A DNA stretch of 29,606 nt from JADLEX01 sp964586775 (GCA_964586775.1 CAZPJD010000195.1:1-29606); one strand, 5' to 3'; shown: positions 7,719 to 16,140, counted from the first letter of the stretch. Numbers and translations are program-made. The notes: generated by a model from the letters alone, not told the origin.

Positions 7719-9656
7719 CTACAGTTTTTCGATCCACTGTTCAATGAGCCCGAACAGGCGGCGGGCGTGTCGCTGCGCGTCGTCGGCCTGCGTCCAGCGC
7801 CCGTGGCGGCCGAGTTCGAGCAGGTTCTCGAACGCGGCCTGAAAGCGCGGGATGCCCATCGAATACGCGGCGACAAGCAGGCGGTCGGCGCTTTCGACGA
7901 ATGCCTCGGGGTTCTTTTCGTCGATGGAGCGCTGCAGTGCGGGCCAGGCGGCGTCGACCGTCTCGCGAAAGTGCCGGCCGACCTCGCGCAGCAATTCCTT
8001 GTCGTGATCGAACTCGACGAGCAGTTCGTCGAGCTCGCGCACGAGCGCGTTTTTCGCCGAGAGCAGGTCCGAGACCGGATGCGCGCGATCGGGCGGCGAC
8101 TCGTCGAAGCGCGCGAGCGACTCGGCGATGCGTGCCGGGCTCGCGGGCCGCGTGACGGCGGCGGCGAAGCCGAGATCGAGCAGCTTCGCCTCGGGCTCCT
8201 CGGTCGGGTCGAACAACGCGATCATCGGCGGAATCGGGATATTGGTTTCCCGTCTGCGCGTCGCGAGCCACATCCGCGCCGACGCATCGAGCAGCTTCGT
8301 CGAGACGAGGGCTACGTCGTAGCATTCGCTCTCGAGCGCGCGCGCCGCGAGAGCCCACTCGCCGACCGACTCGGCGTTCCATCCGGTCTTCTCGACGCTG
8401 CGCACGACGATCATCTGGTGCAACTCGTCGGGATCGGCGACCAGCACCCGGCGTTCGCGCCGAGATAATTCGCGAAGGCTGTGTCGCGTCACGATCGACC
8501 GCCCCACGTCGCCCGACGCGGCGCGCCCCGGCAGCAGCGCCAACGCTTGACGCAAATACGTGTCGTAGAGCGGCGTCGTGAGGTAGGCGTCGAAGCCGAT
8601 CTCGCGCAGCCGCGCGGCGTCGCCGCGCCGCCCGGCCGCGGTGATGAGCACGAGGGGAATGTCGCGCGTGGCGTCGTCCGCGCGGAGCTTTCGTCCAAAG
8701 TCCTCCGCCGCCTGACCGGTCGTCGTCACGGAGAGCACCGCGAGCTGAATCGGCAACTCGCCTCTTCGCGATTCGTCGAGCGCGCGCCCGGCCTCGGCCA
8801 CATCGCCCGTCGCGGTCACGACGCATCCCCACGACCGAAGCAGGTCGGCGAGGCGTTCGCGTCCCGCATCGGCATCGTCGCACAGCAGCACGCGCAGACC
8901 CTGCAACTCGAGCGCGGTCAGCGCGGCGGCCTCCTCGGTGGGCTGTCGCTTCTCGATCGGCAGGCGAATCCAATAGCTGCCGCCTTCGGTCTCGGACAGC
9001 TCGATTCCGCATGTCCCGCCCATGAGCGCGACGAGCGAACGAACGAGGTTGAGGCGAATCGCGGTCGCGGGATCGAGATCGGTGGGGACGAAAACGCCGG
9101 GCTTGCCCGACGAGAGCGTGAGCTGCGCACTTCGCGGCGGCGTCGTGCCGGGATCGTCGATGCTGATCGCGACAACGAATTCGCGCGCGGTTTCGGACTC
9201 GAGTTCGACATCGAGAAACAAAGCGGGAGAGCGCGTGAGCGCGAGCGCGGCGTCGCCCAGATCCGTCACCGCGTGCTTGACGCGCCCGGGATCTCCCCAC
9301 ACCCACACCGGCAGCTCGGGATGTAGCCGCGTGGTCAGGGCGCGCGCGTCGGCGCGGGCGTGGCGCTCGAGGCGCTCGCCCACGGTCTTCAGCGCGCCGC
9401 GCAGATCGAAGTCCGCGGGCAGCAGGCGGAAGTTGCCCTCTTCGACGCGCGTCAGGTCGAGCACGTCGTTGATGAGCATGACGAGTTCGTGCGCGGTGCG
9501 TGAAATCCCGGCGACGTATCGCCGCTGATGATCGGGCAACACGAGCGCGTCGAGCGCGGCGAGCGCCTCGATCACGCCATTGAGCGGCTGGCGGACCTGG
9601 TGCGACAGGCGGGGGAAGAGATCGGACTGCGGCGCCCAGGGCGGTTTGTCGGTCAT
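7719..9656 (-). CDS. Degenerate hybrid histidine-kinase-like protein (HisKA, HATPase, two receivers, HPt-like)
   Basis: 645 residues from the ATG at 9656, which overlaps the previous stop (ATGA). Domain order follows a hybrid sensor kinase without a sensor: HisKA (about 8-80), HATPase-like (85-236), receiver 1 (253-378), receiver 2 (402-520) and HPt-like (535-640). The HisKA phosphoacceptor is kept (LSHQVRQPLNG, His19). The rest is eroded. The N-box Asn is replaced (TDLGDAAL), G1 reads DDPGTTPP instead of DxGxG, and G2 has lost its glycines (ATAIRLNL). Receiver 1 has Ser309 for the phosphorylated Asp and Thr361 for Lys; receiver 2 has Ser452 and Arg503; the HPt His is Asp591. ATP binding and phosphorelay therefore look lost, and a scaffold or signalling-pseudoenzyme role is inferred. 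The frame is intact with normal codon use, so it is not a decaying gene. No transmembrane segment is seen. Confidence 0.85.
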   Translation of the reverse strand: MTDKPPWAPQSDLFPRLSHQVRQPLNGVIEALAALDALVLPDHQRRYVAGISRTAHELVMLINDVLDLTRVEEGNFRLLPADFDLRGALKTVGERLERHARADARALTTRLHPELPVWVWGDPGRVKHAVTDLGDAALALTRSPALFLDVELESETAREFVVAISIDDPGTTPPRSAQLTLSSGKPGVFVPTDLDPATAIRLNLVRSLVALMGGTCGIELSETEGGSYWIRLPIEKRQPTEEAAALTALELQGLRVLLCDDADAGRERLADLLRSWGCVVTATGDVAEAGRALDESRRGELPIQLAVLSVTTTGQAAEDFGRKLRADDATRDIPLVLITAAGRRGDAARLREIGFDAYLTTPLYDTYLRQALALLPGRAASGDVGRSIVTRHSLRELSRRERRVLVADPDELHQMIVVRSVEKTGWNAESVGEWALAARALESECYDVALVSTKLLDASARMWLATRRRETNIPIPPMIALFDPTEEPEAKLLDLGFAAAVTRPASPARIAESLARFDESPPDRAHPVSDLLSAKNALVRELDELLVEFDHDKELLREVGRHFRETVDAAWPALQRSIDEKNPEAFVESADRLLVAAYSMGIPRFQAAFENLLELGRHGRWTQADDAQRHARRLFGLIEQWIEKL

Positions 9657-10801
9657 CGCTTCTCCCGCCGTCGAAGCAGGTTTCGCGCCTGGGACGCGGT
9701 CGTCGTGGGCACCATCTTGCTGGTCGAGATCTTTTCGAGATCGCGCTGAATGAGCCGGTCGAGGAACCGGATTCCGAAGCGGATCGGCGTCTTCGGATGC
9801 CAACACAGCGAGTGGATGACCTCGTAATGCTTGGTCCAGTCGCGGTTGCGGCAGATGGTGGTGATGATGTTGGCCGACGACGTGCGCTCTTTGGCCATCT
9901 CGACGACTTCCTGCATCGTCAGACGCGGATTTCGCAGCACGCAGTCCTGAATCGTCTTGTTCGACGCGCGGATCAGGAATCGACGAGCTTCCGCATTGCC
10001 TTTGAGCGCGAGAAGCAGGCGATCGACAAAGGTCATGCGCGCGATGCGCTGAAAGAGCGACAGCTCCACCTCGGGAGTGATCGCTTCCGGATCGTTCATC
10101 AGATCCGCGGCGAAGATCTCGGTCGCGTCGAAAGCGGGACTGAGAATCTCCTCGATGCGGAAGTGCGGGTGCAGGTGCTCCTCGGGCAGGTCCGGCGAGG
10201 GGGTGACGCCCTGGGGCGGCGCGGCTTCGGGCTCCTCGATCTCGATGGGGGCCAGTTCGCCCGGCAGATCGCGCGTGTAGGCGTGCCCCTTGGCGGTCTC
10301 GTAGAAGCGGACGAGGCGGTCGGACAAGCTGCGCGGAACGTGCGGATTCTCGACGAGGCGATGCAGAATCTCGGGATTTCGCAGAATCGCCGTTTCGTTC
10401 TTGCCGAGAATCTCGATCACGCGCTCGTGCGCCGCGGCCGCGGCGAGATGCACCAGCGTGTCGTCCCAGACGCTCGCGTGAAGCGCGACCTTTTCGTGGA
10501 TGTGATGGTTGTCGAATCGCCGCGACGCGAGAAAGTGCAGGATTTTGGGGCTCGTGTCGGTCGCGATGCCGACGAGCGTGAGCGACTCGGGCAATTCCTT
10601 GAGGCTGCGTTTCGCGGGCTTTCGGACGCGCGGGTCCTCGTCGGCGCACAGGAAGTAGAGCGTCGCGAGCAGGTCGCGCGTGCCGAGGGGAACAAGGCCC
10701 TTGGCGACGGCGATGCGGACGGGAAGATCCGCGCCGAACGGAAGGGCTTTGCGGGCTTCGGGACTCAGTTCCTCGTAATCGAGTTTGACGAAATCGGCCA
10801 T
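9653..10801 (-). CDS. Conserved-looking helical-repeat protein of unknown function
   Basis: 382 residues from the ATG at 10801, chosen over one 10 codons upstream because GGGACGGGA directly precedes it. No enzyme motif, signal peptide or transmembrane segment is visible. Two helical blocks (about 15-170 and 245-370) flank an acidic, Pro-rich linker (EIEEPEAAPPQGVTPSP). Both blocks contain repeated units of the style LRNPxLTxxxVVxxA (ILRNPEILHRLVENPHVPRS; VLRNPRLTMQEVVEMA), reminiscent of leucine-rich-repeat-variant or HEAT-like repeats, so a protein-interaction role is inferred. The stop overlaps the start of the degenerate kinase (ATGA), implying translational coupling and perhaps partnership. 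It starts 49 nt after the HAD gene. I do not recognise a named family. Confidence 0.8.
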   Translation of the reverse strand: MADFVKLDYEELSPEARKALPFGADLPVRIAVAKGLVPLGTRDLLATLYFLCADEDPRVRKPAKRSLKELPESLTLVGIATDTSPKILHFLASRRFDNHHIHEKVALHASVWDDTLVHLAAAAAHERVIEILGKNETAILRNPEILHRLVENPHVPRSLSDRLVRFYETAKGHAYTRDLPGELAPIEIEEPEAAPPQGVTPSPDLPEEHLHPHFRIEEILSPAFDATEIFAADLMNDPEAITPEVELSLFQRIARMTFVDRLLLALKGNAEARRFLIRASNKTIQDCVLRNPRLTMQEVVEMAKERTSSANIITTICRNRDWTKHYEVIHSLCWHPKTPIRFGIRFLDRLIQRDLEKISTSKMVPTTTASQARNLLRRREKR

Positions 10802-10831
10802 TCCCGTCCCGCGAAAGCTTGTCGCATTCAA

Positions 10832-10851
10832 ACAGATCGATGGGGATCTGT
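10832..10851 (-). terminator. Weak hairpin after the HAD phosphatase gene
   Basis: A perfect 7-bp stem (ACAGATC with GATCTGT, 6-nt loop) begins at the last base of the HAD stop codon. On the minus strand it is followed by TTGAATG, which is too short a T-run for a confident terminator. It may attenuate or stabilise transcript ends between the HflK/C block and the downstream genes. Confidence 0.25.
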
Positions 10852-11654
10852 CACGGGCGATACCCGATCAGGTCGGCCACAGACGGCGCTGTGATCGCGG
10901 GCACATGGCCAAACGCCGCGAGCGTCTCGGCGGTTGCCTCGCCCGACAGCACGCACACGAAATCGACACCCGCGTTCAGGCTCATCTGAAAATCGGTGTA
11001 GAGCCGATCGCCGACCATGAAGCCGTCCGCGGCGGTGAGGCCGTGGCGCGCGATGACGTGGTCGATCATGGCTCTATTCGGCTTGCCGAAGACGAGGTCG
11101 GGTCGCCGCCCTGTCGCCATCTCGAACATCGCGATGAACGCGCCGGTGTCGGGCAGCGGGCCCTCGCGCGAGGGGCAGGTGAAATCGGGGTGCGTGACGA
11201 GAAAGGTCGCACCGCGCTGGAGCTTGAGCGCCACCGCGCGGATCTTCGCGTAATCGAGCGTCGTGTCGTAGCCCATGGCGATCGTCATCGAATCCTCGCG
11301 ATGGCGGATTCCCGCCTCGGCGAGGTCGGCGAGCATGCCGGGCGTGCCGACGGCGAAGACCTCGTCGATGCCGTGCGCGCGCAGATGCGCGACGAGGCCG
11401 TCGGTCGAGATCAGGATCCGCTCGCGATCGACCGCAAACCCCATCGCCGCGACCTTGCGCAGATAGTCGTCGCGGCCCTTCGAGGAGTTGTTGGTCAGCA
11501 GATAGAAGTGGATGCCCCGACGGGTGAGGTCGTCCAGAAACGCGCGGCTGCCGGGGAACGGCGTCTCGTCGAGGCCGAGCGTGCCGTCGATGTCGAGAAA
11601 CGCGAGACGCTTGCGCGCCGCGAAGGCGTCGTATTGGGACGCGAGATCGCTCAC
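10851..11654 (-). CDS. HAD-IIA family phosphatase (NagD-like)
   Basis: 267 residues from a GTG at 11654 that overlaps the stop of the HflK-like gene (GTGA). All four HAD motifs are readable: FLDIDGTL (nucleophile Asp and acid/base Asp), LLTNNSS, the Lys in FGKPNR, and VGDRLYTDF. The C2-type cap lies between motifs II and III, which with the length defines subfamily IIA (NagD, p-nitrophenylphosphatase and phosphoglycolate-phosphatase-like enzymes). It is a Mg2+-dependent cytoplasmic phosphohydrolase of unknown substrate. Tight coupling to SPFH genes is not an association I know to be established; it may be only co-expression. Confidence 0.92.
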   Translation of the reverse strand: MSDLASQYDAFAARKRLAFLDIDGTLGLDETPFPGSRAFLDDLTRRGIHFYLLTNNSSKGRDDYLRKVAAMGFAVDRERILISTDGLVAHLRAHGIDEVFAVGTPGMLADLAEAGIRHREDSMTIAMGYDTTLDYAKIRAVALKLQRGATFLVTHPDFTCPSREGPLPDTGAFIAMFEMATGRRPDLVFGKPNRAMIDHVIARHGLTAADGFMVGDRLYTDFQMSLNAGVDFVCVLSGEATAETLAAFGHVPAITAPSVADLIGYRP

Positions 11655-12715
11655 GGCGCGTCCTGCGGCGGCGCGGGCTCGCCTTCGTTGTCGGCGTTCG
11701 GCGGCGGTTCCGGGTTCTTTGGGGCGGGCGTGCTCGTCGCTTTCACAGGCGGCGCGGGACTTTCGGCGCGTTCGATCATGTTGATGTCCACACGCGGGGC
11801 TTCGCCCGGCGCGAGGATGACGAGGCGAGCCTTCGCCAGCGCGCGATTCGCCATCTCGGAATACAGGTCGATCCGCGTGAGTTCGGGCGTCTTCGTTTTT
11901 TGCGCAAGCACCTGCCGGAATCGGTCGGCCGCGCCCGCCGCCTGGCGCGTGCGCGAGTCGGCCGTCTGCCCGGCCTCGTGCAGCAGCTTGCCCGCCTCGC
12001 CGCGCGCGAGATTGAGCCGCCGGTCGCGCTCGGATTCGGCGTCGTTTTGCATGCGCGCGGCCTCGGCCTTGGCGTCGTTCACCTTGCGAAACGACGCGGC
12101 GGCCTCGGACGGCGGATTCACCGATTGCAGGTTGACCGCGACGAGGGTGAGCCCCGTGCCGTAACGCTCCATCATCGCCTGGGCGTCTCGGCGAACGTCG
12201 GACTCGATCTTCGCCTTTCCCGATGTGAGCACGTCGTCCACCGGCATCGCGGCGACCGCGCCCACCAGCGCCGTGCGCACCGCGTGCGCCAGCAGCGCCC
12301 CCGCGTCCTCGACGCCAAAAAGCGATCGACCGAGCTGCGTGATCTGGTATTGCACCACCACGCCGATGTCGATGAGGTTCTCGTCGCCGGTGACGAGTCC
12401 GACCTGCTCTTCGAAATCCCCGGTGACGGCCAAACGCTCGACCTGCCCGGTCTTCACCTTGTTCACGCGATCGATCCCCCACGGCGCGCGCAGCGCGAGT
12501 CCCGGCGGCACCGCGTCGGTCGCCATGCGGCCAAACCTGCGCACCGCCGCCGTCTCGCCGTTCGCCACGGCGTAAATCGACGCGACGAGCGAAAGGGCCG
12601 CGAACGCCCCCGCGAGGATCGCGAACGAAAATCCGCGCCGCGTCGCGACGAATCGCGCGATGCCGGTGATGATCCGCACGCTCGGCGGGGTCGTGTGGGA
12701 ATTGCTATTCGCCAT
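11651..12715 (-). CDS. hflK: HflK-like SPFH/band-7 membrane protein
   Basis: 354 residues. A short N-terminal cytosolic tail precedes one transmembrane helix (about 29-50), then a periplasmic SPFH domain: VRRFGRMATDAVPPGLALRA, the HflK-type VTGDENLIDIGVVVQYQI, and LVAVNLQSVNPPSEA. A long charged helix (KVNDAKAEAARMQNDAESE) forms the oligomerising coiled coil. The last 45 residues are Pro/Ala/Glu-rich and probably disordered. HflK and HflC assemble into a cage that surrounds FtsH and modulates membrane-protein degradation. Here hflK follows hflC (11-bp overlap), the reverse of the usual hflK-hflC order, and a second HflK-like domain exists in the permease fusion upstream. No ftsH is in the window. 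Confidence 0.88.
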   Translation of the reverse strand: MANSNSHTTPPSVRIITGIARFVATRRGFSFAILAGAFAALSLVASIYAVANGETAAVRRFGRMATDAVPPGLALRAPWGIDRVNKVKTGQVERLAVTGDFEEQVGLVTGDENLIDIGVVVQYQITQLGRSLFGVEDAGALLAHAVRTALVGAVAAMPVDDVLTSGKAKIESDVRRDAQAMMERYGTGLTLVAVNLQSVNPPSEAAASFRKVNDAKAEAARMQNDAESERDRRLNLARGEAGKLLHEAGQTADSRTRQAAGAADRFRQVLAQKTKTPELTRIDLYSEMANRALAKARLVILAPGEAPRVDINMIERAESPAPPVKATSTPAPKNPEPPPNADNEGEPAPPQDAP

Positions 12716-13580
12716 GAAGCTGCTTCAGCAAAGGGGAATCCGCGGACAGGAAGATCGTGGTTTTGTCGCCGACGATCTTCTCGTAGGTCTCGAGCGCTCG
12801 CAGGAAGCGGTAAAACTCCGGGTCCTTGGCGTAAGCATCGGCGAACAGACGCAGCGCCTCGGCTTCGCCCTCGCCGCGAATGGCCTCGGCCTGGGCGTTC
12901 GCCTCGGCCAGGATCTTCTCGCGCTCGGCCATCGCCTGCGCCTCGATCTTCAGCGCCTCCTCTTCGCCTTCCGAACGGTACTTCGTGGCGATGCGCGCGC
13001 GCTCGGCCCGCATGCGCTTGATGACGCTCGCGCGGTTTTGCGCGGGCAGGTTGAAGCCGTTGATCTGAAGATCGACGATCTCGATGCCGAAGCTCGTCGA
13101 GGCGATCTGATTCACCGCCTCGGCGACCCGATTCGAGATGTCGCGAAGTTTGACCTTCGTGGGATCGATGTTGATGAAGTGTTCGATCGGCTCGCTGCCC
13201 ACCGCCGCGCCCAGCGCCGACGACATGATGTCCAGCAGCCGCGCCTCGGCCTCGGCGCGCGCCTTGACGGTCTGCGTAAACCGGAGCGGATCGGCGATCT
13301 TCCAGCAGATGAAGCTGTCGATCAGCACGTTTTTCTTGTCGAGGGTGAGCAGTTCGGTCGGCTCCGCGTCGAAGACCAGCAGGCGCGAATCGAGGCGGAT
13401 GGCCGCGTCGATGGGCCACGGGGCTTTGACGTGCAGCCCCGGCCCCGCCACGCCCGGCAACGGGCGGCCGAAGCGCGTGACGATAGCAGTTTCGGTCTCA
13501 TCGATCGTGTAAAGCGACGTGAACACGAGCCAGAGCGCGGCGACAACGCCCACCGCGATGACGACGGTCTTTCGGGTCAT
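12705..13580 (-). CDS. hflC: HflC, SPFH/band-7 FtsH modulator
   Basis: 291 residues from an ATG at 13580 overlapping the upstream stop (ATGA); a longer open frame to 15386 is only a shadow of the permease gene. One N-terminal transmembrane helix (about 5-24) is followed by the HflC signature region (YTIDETETAIVTRFGRPL, PGLHVKAPWPID, KKNVLIDSFICWKI, RDISNRVAEAVN, GIEIVDLQINGFNLP). Then comes a coiled coil with RMRAERARIATKYRSEGEEE and AEANAQAEAIRGEGEAEA, and the typical end (FYRFLRALETYEKI, TTIFLSADSPLLKQL). Length and motifs are canonical for HflC. It sits between the two HflK-type genes, so the fusion protein may take part in the same ring. Confidence 0.95.
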   Translation of the reverse strand: MTRKTVVIAVGVVAALWLVFTSLYTIDETETAIVTRFGRPLPGVAGPGLHVKAPWPIDAAIRLDSRLLVFDAEPTELLTLDKKNVLIDSFICWKIADPLRFTQTVKARAEAEARLLDIMSSALGAAVGSEPIEHFINIDPTKVKLRDISNRVAEAVNQIASTSFGIEIVDLQINGFNLPAQNRASVIKRMRAERARIATKYRSEGEEEALKIEAQAMAEREKILAEANAQAEAIRGEGEAEALRLFADAYAKDPEFYRFLRALETYEKIVGDKTTIFLSADSPLLKQLHGE

Positions 13581-15838
13581 GGTTTCGCTCCCGCGGCGGG
13601 CAGTACGCCGGGCGTCTCCCGCCAGAGGATCACGTCGCGGCCTTTGACCGCGCCGGGCACGACGAAGATTTCTCGACCGGCGAGCACGCGTTCCGTCGCT
13701 TCGAGCCACAGCAGGTGGCGCAGCACGTCCTTGCCGGAAAGATAAGCGGAGGCGGTCGCGGCAAAACCCGTCGCGCGTCCCGACGCCGTCGTCTTCGCGG
13801 TGGCGGCCAGTGCCGCGGCGGTCGCGACATCGAGCGCCGCCTGTCCGCGCGCCTTGGGAACCTCGGCGGCGAGGCGTTCGTGGGCCTCGTGGATGCGCGT
13901 CGAGCGGTCCTCGCGCGCGCTGGAGACGTCGCGGAACGCGAAGACGGCGTCCTGTGGCGGGTGAATGTCGACGAGGTGGATCGAATCGATCCGAACCCCC
14001 GCGTTCACCGCGTCGAGCCGCTCCTGCAGATTTTTCTGCACGAAGGACTCGAGATCGGCGCGGCCCGTGGTGAGAAGCGCGTCGAGCTCGTGTACGGCGA
14101 TGTATTCGCGCGCGGCGGCCTGCGCAAAAAGGGAGACCACGTCGCGGTCCTTTTCCAGCCGGTAGAAATATTCGCGCGGTTTCGACAGCCCATAGTGCAC
14201 CGACAGGCTCACGTCCACGAGGTTTTCGTCGCCCGCGATGGCGGTCGTCTCCTCGCCGACCACGTTCATCGCGGCCACGGGGCTGTGCCATTGGCCGGGG
14301 TTGGCGAATCGCGTCAGCTCGCGCCGATTGGCAAGCAGCGTCAGATCGGTGCGAAACCCCACGTCGGTCTTGCGCGGATACGACACGCGCCACACGTCGG
14401 CGCGGCCGATCGGCGCGGGCGGCGCGTAGTGCAGGCCCGGTGCGCGATCGGGCGCGACCAGCCGCCCGAAAACGAAGCCGTAGCCCAGCGAATCCGCGGG
14501 CACGACGTAAAAGCCCGAGAGCAGCCAGATCACGACGCCGAGCGCCGCGCCGACGCGCACCAGACGACCGCGCATCCGCGACCAAAACGCGCGCCGCTCG
14601 GTGTCCGCGTCGCCCGCGCCCGGCACGAATCCCAGCAGGCTCTCGAAGTTGTTGCGCATCTCGCGCCACCCCTGACGCAGAGCGCCCTTGGCGAAGCGCC
14701 AGACGATGAGCGCGACGAGCGTCAGCGCGCTCGCCCATTGGGCGAAACCCGCGATGCCGCCCGCTTCGGCGGAGAGCCGGCCGGTGATGGTCACGCCCGT
14801 GAGGGCGAGGGCGTAGTCGAGCGCGAGCCCGAAAGCGAGCGCCGTGAACGCGATGGAGAACAGGTAGATGCGCACGAATGAGCGACCGAAGTGACGCAGC
14901 AGAAGCACGATCGTCGCGGCGTTGGTGGCGGGGCCGGTGAGCAGGAAGACCAGCGCTGCGCCGGGGCTGACGCCCTTGGCGACCAGCGCCGCCGCGACCG
15001 GCGTGCTGGCCGACGCGCACATGTACATCGGGATGCCGATCGCCATGAGCAGCAGCATCGGGACGAGGCCCTGGCCGAGCCCCCGCGCGGCGAGATCGGG
15101 TGGCGCGAGCGCGGAGATGACGCCCGCGAGAACGAGGCCGACGACGAGCCAGAAGGCGATGTCGTCGAGCATTTCGACAAAGGCGTGGCGGCCGATGTCG
15201 CGCACGATGCGCCCGAGCGGGCGCGGGGACGACGCCGGCTCGGCGGGCAGGGATTCCGGCGCGGCGCCGTCGGCTCGAAGAGGGCGACGCCAGATCTCCA
15301 CCGCCCATTCGCGGATCGCACGCGCAAATCCGCGCACCCCCACGACATGGTCTTCGTGCCAGACTTCGCGCGCGCCGTCGTCGCATCCGTAGTCGGGCGC
15401 GACGGGCCGCGCGGTGACCTCGTCACGGCCAGGGAACGCGATCGACAACACGCCCGCGACGAGCCCGGTCACGAACGTCGCGACCAGGCGAACCGCCGCC
15501 ATGATCGGATCCAGCATGACCCAGGTGATGAGGACCGTGTCCACGTCGGATTCGGGCGTCGTGATGAGAAACGAGAGCGTCGCGGGGCGGCTCGCGCCCT
15601 TGCGTTTGAGGTCGATCGTCAGGGGAACCGTGCCGCACGAGCAGACGGGGAGCGGGATGCCGATGCCCGCGGCGGTGACCGCCGAGAGCAGGCCCTTGCC
15701 GCCCATCCAGCGCTCCACCGTGCGCCGCGAGATGAGCACGTGCAGCACGCCCGCGACCGCGAGGCCGAACAGGATGAACGGCGACGCCAGAAAGAGCGCG
15801 TTCCACGACTCGCGCGCAATGGATGCGATGATGCTCAA
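13577..15838 (-). CDS. Permease (ArsP/SO_0444 type) fused to an HflK-like SPFH domain
   Basis: 753 residues from a TTG at 15838 with GGGGAA upstream. Residues 1 to about 385 are a polytopic permease of the PF03773 type. Transmembrane blocks are separated by a long soluble loop (about 138-210), with the thiol motif PLPVCSCGTVPL (Cys66, Cys68) in the first half and the paired motif GIPMYMCASASTP (Cys274) in the second, as in SO_0444/ArsP-like exporters of metals, metalloids or organoarsenicals. After a linker comes a further transmembrane helix (about 428-445) and a full HflK-type SPFH domain (FYVVPADSLGYGFVFGRL, IAGDENLVDVSLSVHYGL, RIDSIHLVDIHPPQDA), then a helical C-terminus. The frame is continuous, so this is one fused polypeptide, translationally coupled to hflC. 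A membrane-microdomain-associated transporter, or a transporter under HflKC/FtsH control, is inferred; its substrate is unproven. Confidence 0.9.
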   Translation of the reverse strand: MSIIASIARESWNALFLASPFILFGLAVAGVLHVLISRRTVERWMGGKGLLSAVTAAGIGIPLPVCSCGTVPLTIDLKRKGASRPATLSFLITTPESDVDTVLITWVMLDPIMAAVRLVATFVTGLVAGVLSIAFPGRDEVTARPVAPDYGCDDGAREVWHEDHVVGVRGFARAIREWAVEIWRRPLRADGAAPESLPAEPASSPRPLGRIVRDIGRHAFVEMLDDIAFWLVVGLVLAGVISALAPPDLAARGLGQGLVPMLLLMAIGIPMYMCASASTPVAAALVAKGVSPGAALVFLLTGPATNAATIVLLLRHFGRSFVRIYLFSIAFTALAFGLALDYALALTGVTITGRLSAEAGGIAGFAQWASALTLVALIVWRFAKGALRQGWREMRNNFESLLGFVPGAGDADTERRAFWSRMRGRLVRVGAALGVVIWLLSGFYVVPADSLGYGFVFGRLVAPDRAPGLHYAPPAPIGRADVWRVSYPRKTDVGFRTDLTLLANRRELTRFANPGQWHSPVAAMNVVGEETTAIAGDENLVDVSLSVHYGLSKPREYFYRLEKDRDVVSLFAQAAAREYIAVHELDALLTTGRADLESFVQKNLQERLDAVNAGVRIDSIHLVDIHPPQDAVFAFRDVSSAREDRSTRIHEAHERLAAEVPKARGQAALDVATAAALAATAKTTASGRATGFAATASAYLSGKDVLRHLLWLEATERVLAGREIFVVPGAVKGRDVILWRETPGVLPAAGAKP

Positions 15839-15869
15839 GCCTGTTCCCCGCCGCCCTAAAAGCGGCCAT

Positions 15870-15899
15870 AGCTTGCCCGCCCGTTGCGATGGGTGTCAA
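15870..15899 (-). promoter_or_regulatory. Possible promoter of the permease-SPFH operon
   Basis: On the minus strand a perfect TTGACA (complement of 15894-15899) lies about 55 nt before the TTG start of the permease fusion. The -10 region at usual spacing (CAAGCT or AGCTAT) is poor, so this is tentative. The rest of the 302-bp divergent gap (15839-16140) holds no gene I can support; it is moderately AT-richer than its surroundings and contains the promoter listed for the DsbA-like gene. Confidence 0.3.
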
Positions 15900-16069
15900 C
15901 CGAAATCCGTGGCCGGCTTTCGCATGGAAAAGGCGAAATTTCGGATCGCAACCGATACCGTGAGGATCGTCGCGTCGAAAACGGGACGCACAGGGGTATT
16001 GCGGGTGGAAATCGAGTTGCGCCATTTCCGTCGCGCGTCGAAATTGATAAACGGTCGATCTTCGGCAAC

Positions 16070-16097
16070 TTGACTTGAAGTCGACCCCGAATATCAT
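16070..16097 (+). promoter_or_regulatory. Sigma-70-type promoter of the DsbA-like gene
   Basis: TTGACT (16070-16075), 16-bp spacer, TATCAT (16092-16097). The predicted start of transcription near 16104 leaves a leader of about 37 nt containing the GAGGAG ribosome-binding site. This is the best -35/-10 pair seen in the window. Confidence 0.6.
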
Positions 16098-16140
16098 ACG
16101 CCGTCATTTCTGCCCGATGGGCAAAAGCGAGGAGTCGAAA

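Noticed and set aside
9657..10649. N-terminal extension of the degenerate kinase frame by 331 codons
   Set aside because: The extra part overlaps the helical-repeat gene in another frame and has shadow-like composition. The ATG at 9656 overlaps the upstream stop and leads directly into HisKA.
13581..15386. Extension of hflC to an almost 900-residue protein
   Set aside because: The extension is a shadow of the permease-SPFH gene. The ATG at 13580 gives a canonical HflC N-terminus.
15839..16140. Small genes in the divergent gap between the permease fusion and the DsbA-like gene
   Set aside because: Open frames crossing it are extensions of shadows from the permease gene, and none has a ribosome-binding site or recognisable motif.
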